Below are positions 7,135 through 15,625 of a stretch of DNA of 58,006 nucleotides, in pieces; within the stretch, counting starts at the first letter, position 1, and each line of letters begins with the position of its first letter. This DNA comes from an uncultured Muribaculaceae bacterium (GTDB taxonomy: Bacteria; Bacteroidota; Bacteroidia; Bacteroidales; Muribaculaceae), in the NCBI GenBank assembly GCA_947629175.1, contig CANRCT010000020.1, positions 1 through 58,006 of the forward strand, in the 5' to 3' direction. The notes under the pieces were generated by a model. That model had not been told where the DNA came from, made no database searches, and saw nothing but the letters and a program-made list of their open reading frames with translations. A program made the position numbers and the translations under genes.

Positions 7135-8531
7135 ATATCAGAAATATAATTGCTCTTGCAAAGGATTCGACCATAAGCCGGATAGCGGCCGACCGCCGGG
7201 TGAAGCACCGCGTTTACTGCCACGCGCGTTACAACGGGCCGAACAGAGTGATCCAGGATGTGGCGTTGAAAAAACACATAAGTCTGAAGATTGTCGACTC
7301 GTCACACATGGCTGTGGAGCTGCTTAAAACGGATCCGGAGTGTCATCCCGTCAGAGTAGTGAAATTAAGCGAGAGCAATCCCGCTACGGTATCGTCTCCA
7401 TTGAAAGCGCTCATAGTGGGCTTCGGGGAGGTAGGGCGCGACGCATTCAGATTCCTGTATGAATTCGGGGCTTTTCCCGGCGACAAGTCAACGGATGCCG
7501 ACGCAGTCAAAAGCCCCGTGGAGTATGTGATAGCCGACAAGAATCTTGCCGACATACAGGGCACTCTCAAAGCGGCGATGCCGGGAGTGTTTTGCAATGG
7601 CGCTTCCCGGGATGTCATAAGGATGGAGGCCGTAGACTATAACAGTGACCGTTTTCATTCCGGTGTCCTCTCCGATGAATTCCTCGCAGGCCTCAATTAT
7701 GTGGTCATTTCCATAGGCGACAACGACGAAGCCATTGCGCTTGCCACGAGGATCTTCAACCGTGTGCGCCGGCTGAGGGAAGATCTTTCGGATCTGCGTA
7801 TCTTTGTCAGATGCACCGACGACAATAAGGTGGAGGCGATAAGAAAGGTCGCCGACCATTACAACTTCGGCTATGGCAAAGGCACCGACAATATTCCTGT
7901 CATCAGGATATTCGGACAGCCCGGACTCACTTATACATACGATCTTGTGGTAAGCGACCGACTGACCGACACTGCCAGAAAATTCCATGAGGAATACCGT
8001 CGCCTGAGCGGCGAGGGCAAAAGCTGGGACGAGCGCCATCGGGAGATGACGGCTACCGGCGTGCCGCAGATCGACAAGCTCCGCAAACTGCGCCGCCAGG
8101 AGTCGCAGGACATGGCCAACGCATTCCATTGCGCCACCAAGACCTATATTCTGCGCCGGGCGATGGGCAATGAAGTGGACTGGCAGTCGTTCTGTCTCAG
8201 ATATTTCAGCGCCGACGGCACGGCGAAAGTGACAGGTTCGCGCACAGCCATCAGATACCCGGATCTTTCGCCGGCTGAAAACCGGATAATTCTGCGCCTG
8301 GCCATGCTTGAGCATCTGCGCTGGAATGCCGCACATGAATTGCTCGGCTACCGCTTCAACGAGCATGGCGCATGCTGCGACGAACGCACCATGATGCATA
8401 ATTGCCTTTGCCCCTGGAGTCGCCTCGACGCCAAGAGCGACGAAGTGACCGGCTGGGACTGCGACTACAAGAGATACGACTTCTGCGTGGTCGACACTTC
8501 CATAGCTCTCGGCATGGAATCGCTAATGTGA
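7113..8531 (+). CDS. TrkA/RyR-domain membrane protein, C-terminal part
   Basis: 472 aa, the continuation of the preceding frame after a -1 shift. It contains a second Rossmann fold starting ALIVGFGEVGRDAF (GxGxxG, about residues 99-112). It ends in a RyR-like domain: LAMLEHLRWNAAHELLGYRF, then HNCLCPW and a KRYDF tail, the HxRWNA pattern of PF02026. RyR repeats, best known from ryanodine receptors, occur in bacterial proteins next to TrkA-N domains. The ATG at 7113 might serve as an independent start, but it lies inside the upstream frame with no obvious leader, so a joined protein is more likely. Confidence 0.82.
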   Translation: MGDDEELNIRNIIALAKDSTISRIAADRRVKHRVYCHARYNGPNRVIQDVALKKHISLKIVDSSHMAVELLKTDPECHPVRVVKLSESNPATVSSPLKALIVGFGEVGRDAFRFLYEFGAFPGDKSTDADAVKSPVEYVIADKNLADIQGTLKAAMPGVFCNGASRDVIRMEAVDYNSDRFHSGVLSDEFLAGLNYVVISIGDNDEAIALATRIFNRVRRLREDLSDLRIFVRCTDDNKVEAIRKVADHYNFGYGKGTDNIPVIRIFGQPGLTYTYDLVVSDRLTDTARKFHEEYRRLSGEGKSWDERHREMTATGVPQIDKLRKLRRQESQDMANAFHCATKTYILRRAMGNEVDWQSFCLRYFSADGTAKVTGSRTAIRYPDLSPAENRIILRLAMLEHLRWNAAHELLGYRFNEHGACCDERTMMHNCLCPWSRLDAKSDEVTGWDCDYKRYDFCVVDTSIALGMESLM

Positions 8532-8585
8532 CATCATCGGAAATATGACGCGATGGAATAGTCGGGAATTTTGAGTGATTTTGAG

Positions 8586-8593
8586 TAATTTTG
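8586..8593 (+). promoter_or_regulatory. Putative -7 box upstream of the YczE-like gene
   Basis: TAATTTTG matches TAnnTTTG, about 120 bp before the ATG at 8715. The leader shows no clear riboswitch. Nothing else is recognisable in 8532-8714. Confidence 0.4.
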
Positions 8594-8714
8594 CAGCCGT
8601 ACCAGCATTCCGCCGGATGATTGAGGAATAAAGTGGAAGCGATTCCGAAGCCTTATAATGATACGGCTGCATGCGGTCGGAAACGCTGAAAGATGTGAAT
8701 GACCAAGTGAATAT

Positions 8715-9485
8715 ATGATATTTTCAACCACTATTCCGCGTAAAGACGCTGTCCTCTCGTTCCTCTGGCAGCACATTCTCCTGCTCGCATCGCTCTATCT
8801 GATGACCCTCGGCGTGGTGCTCTGCATCAAATCCGCGCTCGGCAGCAGTGTCATCTCGTCATTGCCTCTGTCGTTCTCGCTCGCCGGCGCTAAGGGCATA
8901 ATGCCGTCGCTTACGGTGGGAGGATATACGATAGTGATGAATTTCGTGCTGGTGTTGCTGCAGATTCTGGTGTTGCGGCGACTCTTCAATCCGATGCGGC
9001 TTTTTCAGCTTGTCATAGGTTTTGTGTTCGGCTGGCTTATCGACGTCAATATGATGGCCACGGCATGGCTTGAATGTGCGTCGGATCTTTCGAAGATTGT
9101 CACACAGTTTGCCGGATGCGCCGTGATGGGCATAGGTATAGCTTTCGAAGTCAGATGCGGGTCGGTCACGATGCCGGGCGAAGGTTTCCCGGTGGCATTG
9201 AGCCGCGTGACCGGCATCCCGTTTCCGAAAGTGAAGATGATCGTGGATACCAGTCTTGTGGCGCTTGCCGTGGTCAGCAGTTATCTCTTTTTCGGCCGCT
9301 GGGCCTGGAATATCGTCGGTCCGGGCACATTGTTCGCTATGCTTTTCGTAGGCTATGAGATAAAGCTTGTCAATCCGCATCTCGGATGGTTCGACAGGCT
9401 GCTGATGTATCGTCCCGGATTCCGGCGCTACATTGTCGGCCTGGCCCGTTTTATCTACCCTAGCTCCCGCGGCTCTCAGTCGTAG
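8715..9485 (+). CDS. YczE/DUF6198-like integral membrane protein
   Basis: 256 aa with five or six membrane segments. It has the family-like opening SLYLMTLGVVLCIKSALGSS and an internal PGEGFPVALS motif. This is typical of YczE/YyaS/DUF6198 (YitT-related) membrane proteins of unknown, possibly transport, function. The 3' end overlaps the convergent cysK stop by 10 bp. Confidence 0.78.
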   Translation: MIFSTTIPRKDAVLSFLWQHILLLASLYLMTLGVVLCIKSALGSSVISSLPLSFSLAGAKGIMPSLTVGGYTIVMNFVLVLLQILVLRRLFNPMRLFQLVIGFVFGWLIDVNMMATAWLECASDLSKIVTQFAGCAVMGIGIAFEVRCGSVTMPGEGFPVALSRVTGIPFPKVKMIVDTSLVALAVVSSYLFFGRWAWNIVGPGTLFAMLFVGYEIKLVNPHLGWFDRLLMYRPGFRRYIVGLARFIYPSSRGSQS

Positions 9486-10408
9486 ATGCCGGTGGAGAGA
9501 TAACGTTCGCCTGTATCAGGAAGGAGCGCCACGATCATTTTGCCGCGGCATTCCGGCCGTCTTGCGATTTCAAGAGAGGCGGCGAGCGCGGCTCCGGAAG
9601 AAATGCCTGCAAGAAGTCCCTCTTCGCGTGCTATCCGGCGTGTCATGTTCTTGGCGTAATTGGTATAGACAGTCACCACTTCGTCTACCACTGACGGATC
9701 GTAAGTGGCCGGAATGAAGCCGGCGCCAATTCCCTGTATGCCGTGCGATCCGGGATTCTCTCCTGAAAGCACTGCCGATTCGCGTGGCTCCACGGCTACG
9801 ATCCTGACGTTGGGTTTACGTCCTTTCAGATATCGTCCGACTCCTGTGATAGTGCCTCCGGTTCCCACTCCGGCTACAAATATGTCGACTTTCCCGTCAG
9901 TCCCGGTCCATATTTCGGGGCCTGTCGTCGCTTCATGTATGGCCGGATTGGCCTGATTAGTGAACTGTCCGAGGATGACTGCGCCGGGGGTGGCCTGCCT
10001 GATCTTTTCAGCCTCAGCGATGGCGCCGGCCATTCCCTCTTTTCCTGGCGTGAGCACAATCTCAGCACCGTAGGCCGCGAGAAGCTCCCTGCGCTCCTTG
10101 CTCATAGTGTCGGGCATGGTAAGTATCACTCTGTAGCCTTTCATCGTTCCTATCCATGCGAGCCCTACTCCGGTATTTCCGCTGGTAGGCTCCACGATCA
10201 CACCGCCCTGACGCAGAGTGCCGGCACGTTCGGCTTCGGTTATCATGCTGAAAGCCACACGGTCCTTCACGCTTCCTCCCGGATTGAAATATTCCAGTTT
10301 CGCTATTATATCGGAGTGGAGGCCCATCGCTTTGGTGAATCTATCAAGACGCAGCAGAGGGGTGCCTCCTATCAGGTCGGTCAGCTCTCGGGCTATATGT
10401 GTCGGCAT
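9476..10408 (-). CDS. cysK: Cysteine synthase A (O-acetylserine sulfhydrylase)
   Basis: 310-aa PLP enzyme making cysteine from O-acetylserine and sulfide. The PLP lysine lies in NPGGSVKDR (residues 42-50), the substrate loop is EPTSGNTG, and the phosphate-binding loop is GVGTGGTITG. ISSGAALAA near the C-terminus completes the family signature. Length and start match the family. It is not in an obvious sulfur operon here and converges with the upstream membrane-protein gene. Confidence 0.96.
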   Translation of the reverse strand: MPTHIARELTDLIGGTPLLRLDRFTKAMGLHSDIIAKLEYFNPGGSVKDRVAFSMITEAERAGTLRQGGVIVEPTSGNTGVGLAWIGTMKGYRVILTMPDTMSKERRELLAAYGAEIVLTPGKEGMAGAIAEAEKIRQATPGAVILGQFTNQANPAIHEATTGPEIWTGTDGKVDIFVAGVGTGGTITGVGRYLKGRKPNVRIVAVEPRESAVLSGENPGSHGIQGIGAGFIPATYDPSVVDEVVTVYTNYAKNMTRRIAREEGLLAGISSGAALAASLEIARRPECRGKMIVALLPDTGERYLSTGIYD

Positions 10409-10454
10409 TTTGGCTATGGTTTATGTGGATTGATCGACGTTATAACAACGTCTC

Positions 10455-11204
10455 TTATCCTATGGTTCGCAGAATGGCTGTCGCCGCGAGCAGAAAGCAC
10501 AGCTCCGAGATGCAGAATACGGCTCCGCAGCAGTCGCCCGTATATGCGCCGATCTTATGGCGGATATATATTATCATAATCGCCGTAGTAATGATCGGAG
10601 CCAGGGCGGCAAGAGTCTCGGGCCATGGCAGCAGCGCAAGAGGCCATGCCGACAGAATGAATCCGGTGATAAGAGTCGCCGGCCTGATACGCCGGTAGAT
10701 GGTAAGGTTTTTTGCCTCTTCACGCGGGCGCCCGTAGGGGAGCGCGTTTATGATCATGCCGGCGCAGTATTTGCTCCATACGTCGGCCGCCAGCACTGTG
10801 GCGCAGGCCAGGGCCGTCGGCATGGAGGCTATCGCGCCGGCGCAGATCAGGTAGTAGAATGCAAGGGTGAGGACGCCGTAGGTGCCGATATGCGAATCCT
10901 TCATGATGGCCAGTATGCGTTCGCGCGATGTGCCCCCTCCCATGCCGTCGGCGAAGTCGGCCAGCCCGTCTTCATGAAGCGCTCCCGTAAGCAGCGTGCG
11001 AGCCGCCAGGGCGAGCAGTGCGGCCACAAGCGGACTGAAAGCCATCGAGGCGAGCCACAGCACGAGCGCAAACAGTCCGCCTGTGAGATAGCCTGCGACA
11101 GGCCACAGCTCCACTACGCGCTCATAGTGTCGCGGATCGATCTTCATCACACGCCAGAGCGGCAGACGTGTAAAGAATGATATGGCTGCGGCGAGGCGTT
11201 GCAT
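10455..11204 (-). CDS. cobS: Adenosylcobinamide-GDP ribazoletransferase (cobalamin synthase)
   Basis: A 249-aa polytopic membrane protein that joins adenosylcobinamide-GDP to alpha-ribazole (phosphate) in the last stage of B12 assembly. The signature LLTGALHEDGLADFADGMGG (about residues 71-90) with its Asp residues is intact, followed by RILAIMKDSHIGTYG. It is the third gene of cobU-cobT-cobS, 5 bp behind cobT. A cobC-type phosphatase is not in the window. Confidence 0.95.
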   Translation of the reverse strand: MQRLAAAISFFTRLPLWRVMKIDPRHYERVVELWPVAGYLTGGLFALVLWLASMAFSPLVAALLALAARTLLTGALHEDGLADFADGMGGGTSRERILAIMKDSHIGTYGVLTLAFYYLICAGAIASMPTALACATVLAADVWSKYCAGMIINALPYGRPREEAKNLTIYRRIRPATLITGFILSAWPLALLPWPETLAALAPIITTAIMIIYIRHKIGAYTGDCCGAVFCISELCFLLAATAILRTIG

Positions 11205-11209
11205 GGTGT

Positions 11210-12250
11210 TCAGTCGAAGTATTTTGTGACGTTTACGTCGGCGAACGAGTCCATCTCGTTGATCATCCTGACCGCCGATTCAAGTATGGGATATGCGCAT
11301 ACGGCGCCGCTCCCTTCGCCGAGCCGCAGGTCGAGATGGAGCAGCGGACGGGCGCCGAGCGCCTGTAGCGCGAGTTTATGGCCCGATTCATCGCCCTGAT
11401 GGCCATAGACGGCATATCCCTTCACTTCGGGGTGAAGCTTCGAAGCGGCCAGCATGCAGCTCGTCATGATGAAACCGTCGACAATGATCACCATCCCGAG
11501 CTCTGCAGCGCGTAGCATTCCTCCTACAGCCATGGCCATCTCGTAGCCTCCGAACCATGCCATGAGATCTTCAGTCGTGCCGTCGCCCGTATAGTTGTCC
11601 CATGCCTGCGTCAGGACATCGAGTTTATGCCGTATTCCGGCGTCGTCGAGACCGGCTCCGGCGCCCACGCACTGAGGGAGGGGAGTCCCGGCGAAAGCAT
11701 GCATCCACATTGATGATGATGACGTGTTGCCGCTCCCCATCTCTCCGAAGCTTATTGTGTTGGTGCCTTCGGCGGCTACCATGTCGACGATTTCGGCTCC
11801 GCTGCGCAGGCATTGGTCAAGTTCTTCGCGGGTCATAGCCGGGCCATGGAGAAAATTACGGGTCGAACGGCCTACCTTGCGGTCGATGATGCCGTGGCCC
11901 GACGGGATGTCGTAATCAACGCCGGCATCCACGAGTACCAGACGGAACCCATGCTGACGGCACAGGAAATTGATGCCGGCCCCCCCTTTGGCAAAATGGC
12001 CGAGCTGCTGCCAGGTGACCTCTTTGGGCGATACACTCACTCCCTCTTCGATAATGCCGTGGTCGGCCGCGAAGAGGATGTTGCAGGGCCTGTCGAGGTG
12101 GGGAGTGAGCGTATGCTGTATCAGGCCTATCTGTATGGCAAGCCGTTCAAGCATGCCGAGCGAGCCTTTCGGTTTGGTGAGATTGTCCACTTTGTGCCGG
12201 AGAGCCGGCTCCAGGGAGCTGTCAGGGCTTTTGATTGAGAATGTGATCAT
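11210..12250 (-). CDS. cobT: Nicotinate-nucleotide--dimethylbenzimidazole phosphoribosyltransferase
   Basis: 346 aa. It activates the lower-ligand base as its alpha-ribotide for cobalamin assembly. Recognisable parts are [12 protein letters not shown] near the N-terminus, [28 protein letters not shown] and the C-terminal [11 protein letters not shown], where the catalytic Glu of the family lies. The ATG overlaps the cobU stop by 4 bp, so it is translationally coupled. Together with cobU and cobS this points to salvage and lower-ligand attachment rather than de novo corrin synthesis, since no corrin-ring genes are present here. Confidence 0.96.
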   Translation of the reverse strand: MITFSIKSPDSSLEPALRHKVDNLTKPKGSLGMLERLAIQIGLIQHTLTPHLDRPCNILFAADHGIIEEGVSVSPKEVTWQQLGHFAKGGAGINFLCRQHGFRLVLVDAGVDYDIPSGHGIIDRKVGRSTRNFLHGPAMTREELDQCLRSGAEIVDMVAAEGTNTISFGEMGSGNTSSSSMWMHAFAGTPLPQCVGAGAGLDDAGIRHKLDVLTQAWDNYTGDGTTEDLMAWFGGYEMAMAVGGMLRAAELGMVIIVDGFIMTSCMLAASKLHPEVKGYAVYGHQGDESGHKLALQALGARPLLHLDLRLGEGSGAVCAYPILESAVRMINEMDSFADVNVTKYFD

Positions 12251-12759
12251 TTTATCTTGATGGGTATTCCTGATACGGTGAGATATACTTCTGAAGCGGT
12301 GTCGGCAAGATATCGGTTTGCCAGCCCCTGCAGGTCGGTGAATTTTCGCTGCAACGGATTAGGGCTGATGCCTCCAAGACCGATCTCGTCGGTGACGGCT
12401 ATGACGGTCGCGCCGTCTGTTGAGGCCATGCGGGTTATTTCACTTTTGAATGCGTCGAGCGCCTTCTCCGCATCCTCCTCGTGATGCAGCAGCAGATTCG
12501 TCACCCATGTCGTGATAGAGTCGAGCAGGGCAGTGTCGCCCGGCGAGATATGTCGCGACGGCCACAGACTCTCCTCGGCGAGCCTCCATCGCTGTCCGCG
12601 TCGCTGTCGGTGGGCTTCTACACGTCGCGCCATCTCGTCGTCGGTTATCACGGCTGTGGCTATATACAGCGGTTTGGCCGACAGTTCAATCGTCAGCTGT
12701 TCGGCCAGTTCGCTTTTGCCGGAGCGCTGTCCGCCTGTTACCATTATGATTTTTGCCAT
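12247..12759 (-). CDS. cobU: Adenosylcobinamide kinase / guanylyltransferase
   Basis: 170-aa bifunctional P-loop enzyme. It phosphorylates adenosylcobinamide and transfers GMP to it. The P-loop GGQRSGKS is at residues 8-15. The following EVEAHRQRR-type region ([11 protein letters not shown]) carries the histidine that is guanylylated in this family. [15 protein letters not shown] is the conserved C-terminal block. It is the first gene of cobUTS. Confidence 0.95.
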   Translation of the reverse strand: MAKIIMVTGGQRSGKSELAEQLTIELSAKPLYIATAVITDDEMARRVEAHRQRRGQRWRLAEESLWPSRHISPGDTALLDSITTWVTNLLLHHEEDAEKALDAFKSEITRMASTDGATVIAVTDEIGLGGISPNPLQRKFTDLQGLANRYLADTASEVYLTVSGIPIKIK

Positions 12760-12767
12760 AGCAACGG

Positions 12768-12775
12768 CAAAATTA
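12768..12775 (-). promoter_or_regulatory. Putative -7 box of the cobUTS operon
   Basis: TAATTTTG on the minus strand ends 8 bp before the cobU ATG, implying a leader of only a few bases. No cobalamin riboswitch fits in the short gap to the dnaJ terminator. Confidence 0.5.
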
Positions 12776-12821
12776 CAAAAAAATCATGGAGCGACGCTCT
12801 TATGACAGATGTCGCTCCATG
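12775..12821 (-). terminator. Rho-independent terminator behind dnaJ
   Basis: Perfect 11-bp stem CATGGAGCGAC / GTCGCTCCATG with a 15-nt loop. It is followed on the minus strand by A and a run of seven T. It ends exactly where the cobU promoter begins. Confidence 0.88.
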
Positions 12822-12848
12822 AAAATTATATGTTTCCGCTGCCGGGAA

Positions 12849-14015
12849 TCAGTCGAATATGTGGCGCAGCTTGCTGAAAATACGCTCCTTGACGCTGTCG
12901 CTCGGTTTCATGTCGGGTTTGTCGCTGAGCTTTTCTATGGCGGCGCGTTCTTCGTCGTTAAGTGTTTCCGGCACGTAGACCATCACGTTGACAAGCTCGT
13001 CGCCCGTACCGTAGCCTTCGGTGGAGGGGAGCCCTTTGCCGCGCAGACGCAGTATCTTGCCCGGTTGCGTACCCGGAGCTATCTTCAGTCGGGCGCGTCC
13101 GCCGATGGTCGGCACTTCCACCGATCCTCCGAGAGCTGCCGTCGGGAAGTCGAGCATGAGGTTATAGACCACGTCGTTTCCGTCGCGTATCAGCTCCGGA
13201 TGCTTTATCTCCTCGATGACCACGAGCAGATCGCCGTTGACGCCGCCATGCATCGGCGCGTTGCCTTTGCCTTTCACCGTCAGGGTCATTCCGTCGGCCA
13301 CGCCTGCAGGGATGTTGAACGATACTACCTGCTCTTTATGCTGCACTCCGGTGCCGTTGCAGTAGGTGCAGTTCTCCTTTATTATCTTGCCGTCGCCGTT
13401 GCATTCGGGGCAGACGGCTGCGCTCTGGCTCATGCCGAAGATGGTCTGCTGGGTGCGCATCACGGTTCCCGAACCATGGCATGTCGGACAGGTGACGAAT
13501 GCCGTGCCGTCCGTGGCTCCGGTGCCGTTGCAGTGGTCGCATTTGGCGAATGCTTTAAGCTTCAGCGTCTTGCTTACCCCTTTAGCTATATCCTCAAGAG
13601 TGAGTTTAAGAGTGATGCGCAGATCGTCGCCGCGCCGCTGACGCTTGCGCGGACGTCCGCCGGCGGCGCTTCCGAAGCCTCCCATGTCGAAGCCTCCGTG
13701 ACCGCCGAATATGTCGCCGAACTGTGAGAAGATATCCTCCATCGTGAAGCCGCCGGCGCTGAAACCGCCGCCTCCTCCGGGAAATCCCTGCGGCCCCATG
13801 TTGTGGCCGAACTGGTCGTATTTCTGACGTTTCTCCGGGTCGGAGAGCACATCGTAGGCTTCGGCGGCCTCCTTGAATTTCTCTTCAGCCTCCTTGTTGC
13901 CGGGGTTCTTGTCGGGGTGATACTTGATAGCCAGCTTGCGGTAGGCTTTTTTAAGCTCTTCCGGAGTGGCTGTCTTCGCTACGCCGAGCACTTCGTAGTA
14001 GTCTCTCTTTTCCAT
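12849..14015 (-). CDS. dnaJ: Chaperone DnaJ
   Basis: 388-aa type I Hsp40 co-chaperone of DnaK. It has an N-terminal J domain with HPD (KYHPDKNPG), a long Gly/Phe-rich region ([13 protein letters not shown]), four zinc-finger repeats CxxCxGxG ([32 protein letters not shown]), and the C-terminal substrate-binding domain. It follows grpE by 28 bp on the same strand. Confidence 0.98.
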   Translation of the reverse strand: MEKRDYYEVLGVAKTATPEELKKAYRKLAIKYHPDKNPGNKEAEEKFKEAAEAYDVLSDPEKRQKYDQFGHNMGPQGFPGGGGGFSAGGFTMEDIFSQFGDIFGGHGGFDMGGFGSAAGGRPRKRQRRGDDLRITLKLTLEDIAKGVSKTLKLKAFAKCDHCNGTGATDGTAFVTCPTCHGSGTVMRTQQTIFGMSQSAAVCPECNGDGKIIKENCTYCNGTGVQHKEQVVSFNIPAGVADGMTLTVKGKGNAPMHGGVNGDLLVVIEEIKHPELIRDGNDVVYNLMLDFPTAALGGSVEVPTIGGRARLKIAPGTQPGKILRLRGKGLPSTEGYGTGDELVNVMVYVPETLNDEERAAIEKLSDKPDMKPSDSVKERIFSKLRHIFD

Positions 14016-14043
14016 CTTTTCCTTTTGCCTCTCGATAAAACAA

Positions 14044-14646
14044 TCACTGTCCGACAGCCACCTTGGCGTGACGGAGCACCTTGTCGTTGATCATGTAGCC
14101 CTTCGTGGGGGTGTCGATCACCTTGCCTTTCAGATTCTGATCCTCGACCGGAACCATGGCTATGGCCTCATGCATGTCGGGGTTGAAGTCGGCTCCGGTG
14201 CTCTCCATAGCTTTCACGCCGTTCTGCTCAAGAAATTTCACAAACTTGTTGTAGATGATCTCCATGCCCTCACGTATGGCCTGAGGGTCGTCCACGCCTT
14301 TGGTGGCCTCAAGACCGCGCTCGAAGTCATCTACGATCGGGAGCAGCCCTTTCATCGCCTGCTCGTTGGCATTGCGTATGATGTCGCTCTTTTCCTTTAA
14401 GGTGCGTTTGCGGAAATTATCAAACTCGGCCATCAGGAAAAGGTATTCTTTCTTCTCTTTCTCGACCTTCAGCTTTTCGTCGGCAAGCTCTTTTGCCAGG
14501 CGGTCGATCTCGCTCATTTCGGCGTTCTCGATATCCTGATCGGTCATGTTCTCGGTCTCTCCGGCGGCTTCGCCGACGTTGTCCAATATCTCTTCGGCCT
14601 GAGGCTCTTCGGCGTGGCCGGATGTTTTAGTTTTCTTGTCGCTCAT
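14044..14646 (-). CDS. grpE: Nucleotide exchange factor GrpE
   Basis: 200-aa protein that releases ADP from DnaK. It has an acidic, low-complexity N-terminus, a long coiled coil (about residues 45-85, [20 protein letters not shown]), then [13 protein letters not shown] and the C-terminal beta domain ending [17 protein letters not shown] chose [10 protein letters not shown] at 14644-14646; an upstream in-frame ATG adds 22 atypical residues and would include a palindrome at 14684-14698. Confidence 0.96.
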   Translation of the reverse strand: MSDKKTKTSGHAEEPQAEEILDNVGEAAGETENMTDQDIENAEMSEIDRLAKELADEKLKVEKEKKEYLFLMAEFDNFRKRTLKEKSDIIRNANEQAMKGLLPIVDDFERGLEATKGVDDPQAIREGMEIIYNKFVKFLEQNGVKAMESTGADFNPDMHEAIAMVPVEDQNLKGKVIDTPTKGYMINDKVLRHAKVAVGQ

Positions 14647-14683
14647 AATTGACGCTATTTTTCTTATGCCATGCAAAAATCTT

Positions 14684-14698
14684 GCCAAACTGTTTGGC
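14684..14698. promoter_or_regulatory. Perfect palindrome upstream of grpE
   Basis: GCCAAAC-T-GTTTGGC, a 7+1+7 perfect palindrome, 37 bp before the grpE ATG. With a 1-nt centre it looks more like a protein operator than a hairpin. It is not the CIRCE sequence. On the minus strand it is followed by AAGATTTTTG, so a weak ispE terminator is the alternative. Confidence 0.35.
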
Positions 14699-14738
14699 CC
14701 TTTATCTGACATAACAATCGAGGACTGATAACGTTCAG

Positions 14739-15563
14739 TCAGTCAAGACAACCGACATAGGTGTGGGATGACGGGAACTCTCTGCCGACCTCTTCTGCCA
14801 AAATGTCACGGTCAAACAGTCCGTAGACCGCCGATCCCGACCCCGACATGGAGGCATATGCGGCTCCCATGGCGATAAGGCGCCGCTTGATTGCCGCCAC
14901 TTCGGGGAGCTGTGCTGCGACAGCGGTCTCGAAATCGTTGACCAGACGGCCCTGCCACTGCGATATCGGCATCGACAGCGCATCGGCCACTCTTCCTGGC
15001 GCGGAATATGATGTCACTCCTGCATAGGCTTCGCGTGTGGATACCGATCCTGCCGGTTTGACTATGACTATGGTATACCCGGCTAATGATACTCCGGCAG
15101 GGGTGAAGGTGGTGCCCATGCCTGTGGCCATCACCGGAGTGTCGCTTATGAAAAACGGGCAGTCGGCTCCGATGGTGGCCGCCGTTTCCTGCAGCTGCCG
15201 GTTGTCGATGCCGAGGGCAAACATCGTATTGAGCGCCCTAAGCGTGAAAGCCGCGTCGGCCGATCCTCCCCCGAGGCCGGCGCCGTCGGGTATCACCTTG
15301 TGAAGATAGATGCTCACAGGGGGCAGCGGCGCTATCGCATCGAGAGCGCGATAAGCCTTCATCACGAGATTTTTTTCAGGGGGGCACTCCACCCGATGGC
15401 CGGATGTGAACAGTTCGGTGCGTCCCGATGGCGACGGCACGATTTCAAGAATATCAGTCCAGCCGACAGGATACATCACTGTCTCGATATCATGATATCC
15501 GTCCTCTCTCCGGCGCGTTATGGCCAGCCCGAGGTTGATTTTTGCGTTAGGAAATACTATCAT
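14739..15563 (-). CDS. ispE: 4-diphosphocytidyl-2-C-methyl-D-erythritol kinase
   Basis: 274-aa GHMP kinase of the MEP isoprenoid pathway. FPNAKINLGLAITRRREDGYH carries the N-terminal substrate-binding motif, and PDGAGLGGGSADAA is the ATP-binding GHMP loop. The C-terminal MSGSGSAVYGLF motif is present. Two starts are possible: 15581 and 15563. I prefer 15563 (MIVFPNAKIN) because a TAACTTTG promoter box lies between them and the family starts close to the PNAKINL motif. Confidence 0.94.
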   Translation of the reverse strand: MIVFPNAKINLGLAITRRREDGYHDIETVMYPVGWTDILEIVPSPSGRTELFTSGHRVECPPEKNLVMKAYRALDAIAPLPPVSIYLHKVIPDGAGLGGGSADAAFTLRALNTMFALGIDNRQLQETAATIGADCPFFISDTPVMATGMGTTFTPAGVSLAGYTIVIVKPAGSVSTREAYAGVTSYSAPGRVADALSMPISQWQGRLVNDFETAVAAQLPEVAAIKRRLIAMGAAYASMSGSGSAVYGLFDRDILAEEVGREFPSSHTYVGCLD

Positions 15564-15568
15564 GGAGG

Positions 15569-15576
15569 CAAAGTTA
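15569..15576 (-). promoter_or_regulatory. Putative -7 box of ispE, abutting the start
   Basis: TAACTTTG on the minus strand ends 5 bp before the ATG at 15563. If used, the ispE message would be leaderless or nearly so. Confidence 0.4.
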
Positions 15577-15625
15577 GCCATTTTCCTGCAAACCCTGTCA
15601 AAATTCCGGCCGTATATCCATGCGT

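Noticed and set aside
12760-12848. Cobalamin riboswitch before cobU
   Set aside because: The gap is filled by the dnaJ terminator and a promoter box 8 bp from the start; there is no room for the riboswitch.
12786-13727. 313-codon plus-strand open frame
   Set aside because: It is antisense to dnaJ, whose domains and motifs are all intact; the composition reflects the opposite-strand codons.
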